From: Minisyncoccota bacterium
Lineage (GTDB): Bacteria > Verrucomicrobiota > Lentisphaeria > Oligosphaerales > MVZH01
DNA length: 5,029 bases
Direction of reading: 5' to 3'
Assembly (NCBI GenBank): GCA_021734725.1
Contig: JAIPIM010000300.1
Span: 1 to 5,029 of the forward strand
Each line of letters begins with the position of its first letter. Position 1 is the stretch's first letter. The position numbers and the translations under genes were made by a program. The notes beneath the pieces are model-generated. The model was not told the origin of the DNA. It was given only the letters and a program-made list of their open reading frames with translations, and did not search any database. Positions 1 through 5,029 of this stretch are shown here, piece after piece.

Positions 1-1314
1 CGGATATTCCTGACGCTCCTTACGCTGCTCAACCCGCAGCGTCCCGACACATCTTCCTGCCATTTTTATAACGTGAAACCGAAACACGTCGTCTTCCGCT
101 GCATCCCCTGCACGGGGCAAGCGCCCAAGAAGCTCGGTTACATAACCGCCTATCGTATCCGCCCCGTTCTCCGGAGGAGGCACGTCAAGAACCTCAAAGA
201 ATTCCCGCACATGTGCTCGCCCGTCAACCAAGACATAACCATCTCCGAACTCGACGCCCGCCTTCCGCGCTTTCCCGGCCGGTGTAATCTGGCCCACTAC
301 TTCAGCTAAAATATCATCAAGTGTGAGGATGCCGGCAGTCCCGCCGTATTCATCGACCAATAGCGCCATGGTGGCTCGCCGCCCCCGCATATCGTGAAGC
401 AGCCCCTCCACTTTAGCTGTTTCGGGAAATACATGAGCCGGATAGACAGGCGGCATATCATGAGCGGTTTCCACAACCACCTCCGCGCGCAGCGTCCAAA
501 GTGGCGCTGCCAGCCTTGTCTCATCCAGATTCGGTGAAACATCGATCACCGAGAACACGCCCCAGATATCGTCAAGGTCCTCGTGATATACCGGCAGGCG
601 GGAGTGCCGGGCTTTCCGCGCCACAGCAAACGCCTCTCGTACTGTCATGGAATCCTCGACCCCAACAACCTCTGTCCGCGGGACCATGATATCATGTGCC
701 TCAAGGGTTCCCAGCCGGAGAATATTCTCGACAAGCGTCCTCTCAGTTCCGGTTGCCGCACCCTCGGCCTCCCCCAACTCAAGCAAAGCAGCTATCTTGT
801 CACGCGTAAGAACACCCCAGGCACTCATGGCGTGCTGCCCCAAAAGAGCAAGCAATACGTTGGTAATGAGACGGACCACCAAACGGACCGGCATAAGCAC
901 AGTACCGATATACAAAAGTGGTAAGGCGATAAACCGCGACAAGCCTTCCGGATGTTGTACGGCAATGGTTTTTGGAGTCACTTCCCCAAAAATGAGCAGC
1001 AGAACGGTGCTGGCGCAAATAGCAACCCCCACTCCGCTCTTGCCAAAGACGGCCTGCGCCAAAGCGGCAATCATGCTGGCCAGAAGCACGTTGACGATCA
1101 TGTTGCCTACGACACTGGTGCTGAGCACGCGCTGCGGCTGTCGCAGGAGCTTGGCGGCAGCTCGTTCGCCTCGCCCGCCCTCGCTCATCCGCTTGGCCTG
1201 CGTGCGACTCAACGCGAACAACGCCGTTTCCGAGCTTGAAAAGAAGGCTGAAAGCAACGTCAGCACGGACAGCCCCAGGATATTGAGAAGAACGATGACC
1301 GCAGTCGCGCTCAT
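1..1314 (-). CDS. CNNM/CBS-domain membrane protein (HlyC/CorC family), 3' end cut by window edge
   Basis: The frame is open for 438 codons from ATG at 1314 to the window edge. Family members are usually about 420-450 residues, so only a few C-terminal residues are probably missing. Order: a CNNM/DUF21 membrane domain at about 1-190, with hydrophobic stretches near 5-27, 64-88, 93-112 and 128-158, the family-typical SAFFSSSETAL at 22-32 and GEVTPK at 110-115. Then come a CBS pair, the first starting near MVPR (210-213) and the second carrying DEYGGTAG at 321-328, and a CorC_HlyC C-terminal domain from about 350. The family is inner-membrane and linked to Mg2+/Co2+ efflux or divalent-cation homeostasis; the CBS pair usually senses adenine nucleotides. 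'Hemolysin' in old annotations is misleading. The start is supported by a strong GGGAGGAG just upstream. The family is sure; the transported ion cannot be read from sequence. Confidence 0.95.
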   Translation of the reverse strand, partial: MSATAVIVLLNILGLSVLTLLSAFFSSSETALFALSRTQAKRMSEGGRGERAAAKLLRQPQRVLSTSVVGNMIVNVLLASMIAALAQAVFGKSGVGVAICASTVLLLIFGEVTPKTIAVQHPEGLSRFIALPLLYIGTVLMPVRLVVRLITNVLLALLGQHAMSAWGVLTRDKIAALLELGEAEGAATGTERTLVENILRLGTLEAHDIMVPRTEVVGVEDSMTVREAFAVARKARHSRLPVYHEDLDDIWGVFSVIDVSPNLDETRLAAPLWTLRAEVVVETAHDMPPVYPAHVFPETAKVEGLLHDMRGRRATMALLVDEYGGTAGILTLDDILAEVVGQITPAGKARKAGVEFGDGYVLVDGRAHVREFFEVLDVPPPENGADTIGGYVTELLGRLPRAGDAAEDDVFRFHVIKMAGRCVGTLRVEQRKERQEYP

Positions 1315-1553
1315 ATCTCCTCCCTCATGGTCGCGGCCCCAGCGTTCGTCGTCACGTTCCCAACGTCTGAGATATAGGACGTCGAAGATGCGTGAGGGTG
1401 ATGGTGGAAGACCAATACGTCAATGGGAAGAGAATAGTGTGCCGCGAAGGAACCGGGAGATATGCCCCCCCATAAAGGACCTTCATCAGACTCACTGGAG
1501 CTACGGGACTGCCCTGATGGCGGTGGTTTGTCTTCAGTCGATAACTCGTCCAT
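1311..1553 (-). CDS. Doubtful 80-codon ORF overlapping the CNNM/CBS start
   Basis: This is the longest minus-strand ORF in the gap between lysS and the CBS gene. It begins MDELSTED, followed by a hydrophilic, Ser/Pro/acid-rich stretch to about residue 25, and it has a His-rich patch (FHHHPH) near residues 49-54. Its TGA overlaps the downstream ATG as ATGA, an arrangement typical of coupled genes. Against it: no Shine-Dalgarno at usable distance (the nearest GGAG is about 20 bases from the ATG), no family I recognise, unremarkable third-position GC (about 56% by hand count), and other frames open over much of the same span. The strong ribosome binding site of the next gene would also make coupling unnecessary. 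It is listed because nothing else accounts for the gap; chance is the likelier explanation. Confidence 0.15.
   Translation of the reverse strand: MDELSTEDKPPPSGQSRSSSESDEGPLWGGISPGSFAAHYSLPIDVLVFHHHPHASSTSYISDVGNVTTNAGAATMREEI
1317..1324 (-). promoter_or_regulatory. Ribosome binding site of the CNNM/CBS gene
   Basis: On the minus strand GGGAGGAG lies two bases before the ATG at 1314, and its GGAGG core is four bases from the ATG. It is a strong Shine-Dalgarno match and fixes this start, which also places the SAFFSSSETAL segment at the usual distance from the N-terminus. Confidence 0.8.
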
Positions 1554-1617
1554 ATGGCGGTTTGGCCATTACTCCAACTGTCATACCACAATCATTTACG
1601 CAGTGCTTCCCTGGCAT

Positions 1618-1639
1618 TCGGATCAGCATCGGATCAGCA
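1618..1639. repeat. Perfect tandem repeat, two copies of an 11-bp unit
   Basis: TCGGATCAGCA occurs at 1618-1628 and again without interruption at 1629-1639. Both copies lie in the spacer just downstream of the lysS stop. Two copies could come from simple replication slippage or be a pair of protein-binding half-sites; an 11-bp period puts them on nearly the same face of the helix. Confidence 0.85.
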
Positions 1640-1672
1640 AAGGTGAAAGAACGCAACACCCTTAATACTATC

Positions 1673-1700
1673 AATATAGACTATTTTTGATTAGAATCAA
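1673..1700 (-). promoter_or_regulatory. Possible sigma70-like promoter facing the CNNM/CBS gene
   Basis: Reading the minus strand, TTGATT (1700-1695, 4/6 to the -35 consensus) is followed after 16 bases by TATATT (1678-1673, 5/6 to the -10 consensus). It straddles the lysS stop, in the most A+T-rich patch of the area. If used, it would give the CBS gene its own transcript with a leader of about 350 nt. The match is by eye, in an organism of unknown promoter consensus. Confidence 0.25.
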
Positions 1701-3219
1701 GAGGCGTTTGCCGCGGCCGCATCTGAGGGAACAGAATCACATCCCTGATCGAGGGCGAACCGGTCAACAGCATCAAGAGCCGATCAATGCCCATGCCCAT
1801 TCCTCCGGCCGGTGGCATGCCATGCTCCATTGCCGTCAGAAAGTCTTCATCAATCCGGCCGCTGACCTCTTCGGCGGTTCCATGCACTCGTTGTACCTGA
1901 TCCTCAAAGCGGCGGCGCTGTTCCAAGGGGTCGTTAAGCTCCGAATACCCCGGGGCAATCTCCTGACCGCCGATTTCGAGCTCGAAGACATCCACCAACT
2001 CCGGATTGTCTTCGCATCGCTTTGCCAAGGGGACGAGTTCAGCGGGTAGACGCGTCACAAAAGTGGGTTGTATCAATGTACGTTCTATCAGCTTCTCAAA
2101 CACTTCATTAGTGGCCTCGGCAGTCGAGCTTCCCTGCGGAATGTGTAACCCATGCTTTTCTCCCCGCTTGCGACGCTCTTCATCCTCCACTTGAAACCAG
2201 TCCTCACCCATCCGTTCTTCCACCAAATCATGATACGCGACCCGCCGCCAGGGACGTTGCAGGTTAATAACTGTCTCATCTTCAAACTGGATCTCCAAGG
2301 TACCTAGAACGCGCCCAGCAACCGTGGTAATAAGAGATTCGACAAGTTCCATCATCCCCCGGCAGTCGCTGTAGGCTTCATAGATCTCGATCATTGTGAA
2401 CTCCGGATTATGACGTCGCGAGAGGCCTTCATTCCTGAAGTTCCGGTTTATCTCATACACTTTTTCGAATCCACCCACCAAAAGCCTCTTGAGGTACAGT
2501 TCCGGCGCAATTCTAAGATACATGGCACTGTCGAGCGCTGCGTAATACGTTTCGAACGGCCGGGCAGCGGCACCACCGGGTATGGCCTGGAGCATTGGGG
2601 TTTCCACCTCTATGAACCCACGCTCATCCAGGAAATTACGAATTTCGCGCACCACGGCCGCCCGGGTCTGAAAGAGTTCTTGCACCTCGCGATTGCTGAT
2701 AAGATCCAGGTAACGCTGGCGGTGGCGTTGCTCTACGTCCGTCAATCCATGCCATTTCTCGGGCAGTGGGCGCAACGACTTGGTCAGCAGATCGAACGTT
2801 TCAATCTTCATGGTGACCTCTCCCATACGGGTACGGAAAAGGGATCCCTCCGCACTGATGATATCGCCGATATCAAGTTTCTTGAATAGACCGAAGGCGT
2901 CCTCACCAAGCACATTTTTCTTGGCATAAACCTGCAGTCGCCCAGATTGATCGCGGACATCGGCGAAAATGGACTTCCCCATCTCGCGCACAGCCATCAG
3001 GCGTCCCGCAATGCGGGTACGCAACTCTCCCTCCGCCCCCTCTTCGGAACGCTCAAACATCGCCAGTGCTTCGGCGGCGGCACACACGTCATCGACGCGA
3101 TGACCGTATGGTTTGATTCCGGCATTAAGCAAGTCGTCAAGCTTGGCAAGCCTCTGTGCCCGCAAATCCGACGTTGTCGCTAATTCGTTCTCGGAAGACG
3201 GTGAGTTGTCTTTCTGCAT
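1681..3219 (-). CDS. lysS: Lysyl-tRNA synthetase, class II
   Basis: Complete, 512 residues, close to the usual 490-510. The enzyme charges tRNA-Lys with lysine using ATP in the cytoplasm, usually as a homodimer. An N-terminal helical stretch (1-60) leads into the OB-fold anticodon-binding domain at about 65-150 (GKSIFADVRD at 81-90). The conserved link RHRQRYLDL (165-173) follows, then the catalytic core. Motif 1 is around 196-221 (FLDERGFIEVETPML). Motif 2 is 252-275, with NRNFRNEG at 258-265 and RHNPEFT at 269-275. GGQEIAPGYSELNDP spans 417-431, and motif 3 is GMGMGIDR at 473-480, followed by RDVILFPQMRP. All expected ATP and lysine pocket motifs are present. One variation: the usual 'SPLAK' strand reads VPLAK (396-400). 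The ATG at 3219 has a good ribosome binding site. No truncation or frameshift. Confidence 0.98.
   Translation of the reverse strand: MQKDNSPSSENELATTSDLRAQRLAKLDDLLNAGIKPYGHRVDDVCAAAEALAMFERSEEGAEGELRTRIAGRLMAVREMGKSIFADVRDQSGRLQVYAKKNVLGEDAFGLFKKLDIGDIISAEGSLFRTRMGEVTMKIETFDLLTKSLRPLPEKWHGLTDVEQRHRQRYLDLISNREVQELFQTRAAVVREIRNFLDERGFIEVETPMLQAIPGGAAARPFETYYAALDSAMYLRIAPELYLKRLLVGGFEKVYEINRNFRNEGLSRRHNPEFTMIEIYEAYSDCRGMMELVESLITTVAGRVLGTLEIQFEDETVINLQRPWRRVAYHDLVEERMGEDWFQVEDEERRKRGEKHGLHIPQGSSTAEATNEVFEKLIERTLIQPTFVTRLPAELVPLAKRCEDNPELVDVFELEIGGQEIAPGYSELNDPLEQRRRFEDQVQRVHGTAEEVSGRIDEDFLTAMEHGMPPAGGMGMGIDRLLMLLTGSPSIRDVILFPQMRPRQTPLDSNQK
1687..1700. repeat. Perfect 6-bp inverted repeat at the 3' end of lysS
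   Basis: TTGATT and AATCAA flank a two-base centre, giving a 14-bp dyad inside the last codons of lysS. It overlaps the -35 element of the possible promoter. It is A+T-rich with no following T run on the minus strand, so it is not a standard terminator; an operator-like site or chance are the alternatives. Confidence 0.4.
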
Positions 3220-3228
3220 GGTATACAG

Positions 3229-3234
3229 CTCCTA
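3229..3234 (-). promoter_or_regulatory. Ribosome binding site of lysS
   Basis: The minus strand shows TAGGAG, with nine bases between GGAG and the ATG at 3219. It supports this start over internal methionines and lies in the 58-nt gap after the HD gene. I see no terminator in that gap, so lysS may be read through from purF. Confidence 0.75.
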
Positions 3235-3277
3235 CCTTAAGACCCGGTCAGCGGTAATGTAAGCGGATCCCGTGTTG

Positions 3278-4552
3278 TCATCCAATCTTTTGCTTGAGGA
3301 ATTCGGTGATCGCGGCACCCTGCTCAAGCACATGGTCGCGGAGATGCGGAGGTGTGATGATGCGAATGGCAAACGTCCGCAGGTAATCACCTTGAAGAGA
3401 TCGAAAATGGTCCTTGTCATTGGCAAACAACCAGTAATCGCCTTCGTCGCGTGCCGAGTAAATCCGGACATCCCGCGGTACGAGCTTGGCAAAGTACGGC
3501 ATGGCCGCAAAGAGAACATCCCCATGGTCACATCCCAGAACCTGAGCTAATTCATTTTCCGCTTTCAGCACTGCCGCAACATTCGAATGGGCCTCTGAAA
3601 ACCGGCGGATATCTTCGCGTGGCCATTCACGGACGATAATCCCTTTGGACGAGCGGCGTTCGACAAAACCGTAGCCCCGCGGTTTAATGACGTAGACACT
3701 TCGATGAAAGCTGCGGTCTTGCAACCGTTCTATCAGCTGTTGAGTCACCGGACTGAGTGCCCCGTGCAGCCAATGCAGCAGCTCGTCGTCTGTCATTTCC
3801 CATAGGTCATCAGAGGTTGCTGTCCCCATCACAAGTTCTTCCTGAACAGCTCGCTGAAACACTCTTTGAACAGCCAGAGCCGTCTTATTGAGGTAGCCAT
3901 GCTGGTGCAGGTACGAATAGAATTTCTGAATACGTTTTACATCCTCAATAAACCGTTCTTCTACCAACCATGTACCGTCCTGAACAAACGCATATCGCTG
4001 AATCTTCTCAACGTCAGGCATCCCGGTAAAGCCGATATGCAATGCGTCACGCCGCAGGTAGTCAAGCTTGTCGGTCCCCAGGTTCCGATCGCTGACGATC
4101 ACGGAAAGGGGGTCCTGGCCGGTAAACAGCGTGGTCATTTCCGCAACAGACAGGCCACACGCCTGCAGTGCCTTTGACATACCGGCCAGATAAGCCACCC
4201 CGCGCCCATGGTGGCCGCCGCCGGCAATAGGCTCGATCTGGTGCGAAAACGGCCCGTGCCCAATGTCATGCAGTAAGGCAAAACCGCATAATCGGCGCAC
4301 ATCCGGCCCGCTGACACCGTACGCCTGGCAGAGCCTCTGAGTCAACCCCAGGGTACCGATGGCGTGCTCGAATCGGGTATGAACGGCCCCTGGGAAAACG
4401 AGAAAATTGACCCCCAGCTGTTTGCGCCATCGCAACCTTTGGAAGAGAGGGTGATCGATAATTGGCAGAAATGCCGAGATGTCCACAGACGCGCCGCCGG
4501 GTACACACACGGCTTTCTTTGGAATGTGGTCGCGTCCGCCGAAAGTCATCAT
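3278..4552 (-). CDS. HD-domain phosphohydrolase (SAMHD1/dNTPase-like, COG1078-type)
   Basis: 424 residues from ATG at 4552. The HD metal site is intact: H63 in HTRFEH (58-63), H95-D96 in LLHDIGHGPFSH (93-104) and D161 in DKLDYLRRD (161-169). By comparison with human SAMHD1, R60, H99, H104, H115, Y165 and D169 also match active-site residues. Members hydrolyse (d)NTPs or related nucleotides in the cytoplasm; the substrate here cannot be read. The N-terminus reads VPGGASVDI (17-25) where this family normally has a DP-(I/V)-HG-x-I segment, though FQRLRWRKQLG (37-47) follows as usual. The C-terminal half (about 190-424) is the usual helical plus alpha/beta extension. The first ATG overlaps the purF stop (ATGA), suggesting translational coupling; a second ATG follows at 4549. 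A GTG at 4591 would extend it by 13 residues, but those residues look like read-through of purF. Confidence 0.9.
   Translation of the reverse strand: MMTFGGRDHIPKKAVCVPGGASVDISAFLPIIDHPLFQRLRWRKQLGVNFLVFPGAVHTRFEHAIGTLGLTQRLCQAYGVSGPDVRRLCGFALLHDIGHGPFSHQIEPIAGGGHHGRGVAYLAGMSKALQACGLSVAEMTTLFTGQDPLSVIVSDRNLGTDKLDYLRRDALHIGFTGMPDVEKIQRYAFVQDGTWLVEERFIEDVKRIQKFYSYLHQHGYLNKTALAVQRVFQRAVQEELVMGTATSDDLWEMTDDELLHWLHGALSPVTQQLIERLQDRSFHRSVYVIKPRGYGFVERRSSKGIIVREWPREDIRRFSEAHSNVAAVLKAENELAQVLGCDHGDVLFAAMPYFAKLVPRDVRIYSARDEGDYWLFANDKDHFRSLQGDYLRTFAIRIITPPHLRDHVLEQGAAITEFLKQKIG
4549..4552 (-). other. ATGA stop/start overlap, purF to HD gene
   Basis: The purF TGA (4551-4549) and the HD-gene ATG (4552-4550) share bases, and a second ATG follows directly. 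No good Shine-Dalgarno lies at normal distance (GGAG is about 21 bases upstream), so initiation probably depends on ribosomes finishing purF. This argues for co-expression of the two proteins. Confidence 0.7.
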
Positions 4553-5029
4553 ACGGTGCCAGTATCTTCGCCGCTCCAGCAGCACGTGCACAATTCGTCT
4601 CCGGGCAACCCGATGGCGTCAACCACCTCTGGAAGCGTCAGGAAATCCAGAGATGTACAATTCAGATCGCGCCGCATCCACTCGACCATATCTCTATACT
4701 TTTCAGTTTCAGGGTCCAGGTATTGACGCAGTGTATCAGGTTTTGGGGAAGCACCTTCCAATGCTTTTATGGCACGCCGGGCAATCAATTCGTGTGTCCC
4801 CCGGGTAGATAGATTGTAATTGCATGGAAACATCAACGGCGGGCACGCCACGCGAACATGGACTTGAGCGGCGCCGGCGCCCCACAACTTCTGAATCGTC
4901 AGATTCTTCAGTTGAGTTCCCGGCACATTGGAGTCTTCGCAAATGATGAGCCGCTGCCCGTAAATGATATCTTCGATGGGGATCAGTTTCATTCTTGCGT
5001 TGCGACCCCGGACGTCCTGCGAGGGCGGC
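4549..5029 (-). CDS. purF: Amidophosphoribosyltransferase, C-terminal part (5' end cut by window edge)
   Basis: About 160 C-terminal residues are present; the frame stays open to the edge. PurF transfers the ammonia of glutamine to PRPP, giving phosphoribosylamine, the first step of purine synthesis, in the cytoplasm. Visible are PSQDVRGRNARMKL (family pattern PSQ..R...RMKL), the PRPP-binding loop ICEDSNVPGTQLKN (4971-4903), the segment VHVRVACPPLMFPC, and a terminal LCTCCW near 4591-4574. The cysteine after 'FP' and the CxxC in LCTCCW match three of the four [4Fe-4S] ligands of the Bacillus subtilis enzyme; the fourth would lie outside the window. The EDS loop, the extra helix around LDPETEKYRDM and the C-x-x-C-W end point to the Bacteroidetes-like subfamily. 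Oddity: the loop normally reads (D/E)DSIVRGT, but here I is N and R is P. The amidotransferase domain is not in the window. Confidence 0.93.
   Translation of the reverse strand, partial: PPSQDVRGRNARMKLIPIEDIIYGQRLIICEDSNVPGTQLKNLTIQKLWGAGAAQVHVRVACPPLMFPCNYNLSTRGTHELIARRAIKALEGASPKPDTLRQYLDPETEKYRDMVEWMRRDLNCTSLDFLTLPEVVDAIGLPGDELCTCCWSGEDTGTV

Larger units (their letters stand above)
1315..1680. other. 366-nt gap between lysS and the CNNM/CBS gene
   Basis: No recognisable gene, tRNA or clear intrinsic terminator is visible on either strand; there is no GC-rich hairpin followed by a T run. It holds the doubtful 80-codon ORF, a perfect two-copy 11-bp tandem repeat, a run of seven G on the minus strand (1465-1471) and a short 5-bp hairpin (ATGGC/GCCAT, loop of six) near 1554-1569. 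The gap is large for a compact cluster in which the other junctions are -4 and 58 nt. It could be a long 5' leader of the CBS gene, a site of gene loss, or plain spacer. Confidence 0.6.

Noticed and set aside
1465..1471. A run of seven G (minus strand) as a phase-variable slippage site.
   Set aside because: Seven is short for a contingency tract, and shifting frame there does not open a longer or recognisable reading frame.
1540..1575. Small hairpin ATGGC/GCCAT and palindrome CCATATGG as a terminator for lysS.
   Set aside because: The stem is only five base pairs with no following T run, and it lies over 100 bases past the lysS stop.
1315..1680. A decayed ybeY, because ybeY often lies directly upstream of HlyC/CorC-type genes and the 80-codon ORF contains 'LPIDVLVF' and 'HHHPH', loosely like ybeY's PTDVLSF and HxxxH.
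   Set aside because: The two motifs are adjacent instead of about 50 residues apart, the required HGxLHLxGxDH is not found in any frame, and no frameshift restores it. The likeness is too weak to call.
647..1690. A 347-codon open frame on the plus strand opposite the CNNM/CBS gene and the spacer.
   Set aside because: It is antisense to a clearly recognisable membrane/CBS protein. Its translation is rich in Ser/Arg/Pro with no domain pattern, typical of a shadow frame in moderately GC-rich DNA.
2410..2889. A 159-codon plus-strand frame inside lysS.
   Set aside because: It is fully antisense to the conserved catalytic and OB-fold parts of LysS and has no recognisable product.
3220..3277. A promoter or terminator between the HD gene and lysS.
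   Set aside because: Only the lysS ribosome binding site is clear; the remaining bases give no stem longer than a few pairs, no T run and no convincing -35/-10 pair.
4553..4591. A GTG start at 4591 for the HD gene, with GGAG seven bases upstream.
   Set aside because: The spacing is fair, but the extra 13 residues fall in the conserved end of purF and do not look like HD-family sequence. The ATGA overlap at 4552 is the more usual arrangement.

Overview
This window holds four genes, all on the minus strand, read from right to left. They are the end of purF (cut at the right edge), an HD-domain phosphohydrolase gene, a complete lysS, and a CNNM/CBS-domain (HlyC/CorC-type) membrane protein gene whose last codons run off the left edge. 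About 90% of the window is coding. I see no RNA genes, insertion sequences, CRISPR arrays or phage genes. The sequence looks like ordinary chromosomal housekeeping DNA.

Organism: a bacterium with moderate GC, slightly above 50% by eye. The PurF C-terminus belongs to the subfamily I associate with Bacteroidetes-like and some PVC-group genomes: an acidic EDS-type PRPP loop, an 'ACPPL' segment and a terminal C-x-x-C-W. LysS, the HD protein and the CBS protein would fit a Verrucomicrobiota/Kiritimatiellota-like or related Gram-negative lineage. This placement comes from remembered family patterns and is weak.

Layout, in the direction of transcription. At 5029-4549 is the purF 3' part, with the PRPP-binding loop and the cysteines expected to hold an Fe-S cluster. 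At 4552-3278 is the HD phosphohydrolase, whose start overlaps the purF stop as ATGA, so the two are probably translationally coupled. A 58-nt gap carries a good ribosome binding site for lysS. At 3219-1681 is class II lysyl-tRNA synthetase. A 366-nt gap (1315-1680) has no recognisable gene; it contains one weak 80-codon ORF, a two-copy 11-bp tandem repeat and a possible promoter at its upstream end. At 1314-1 is the CNNM/CBS transporter-like protein, with a strong ribosome binding site.

Functional links: PurF uses PRPP for the first committed step of purine synthesis. HD proteins of the neighbouring type commonly hydrolyse (d)NTPs, so this pair plausibly acts on nucleotide supply. LysS and the CBS protein have no obvious functional tie to them beyond orientation. 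I did not find a convincing new multi-gene system. The points most worth a second look are an altered PRPP loop in PurF, a non-canonical N-terminal segment in the HD protein, and the unexplained gap before the CBS gene.
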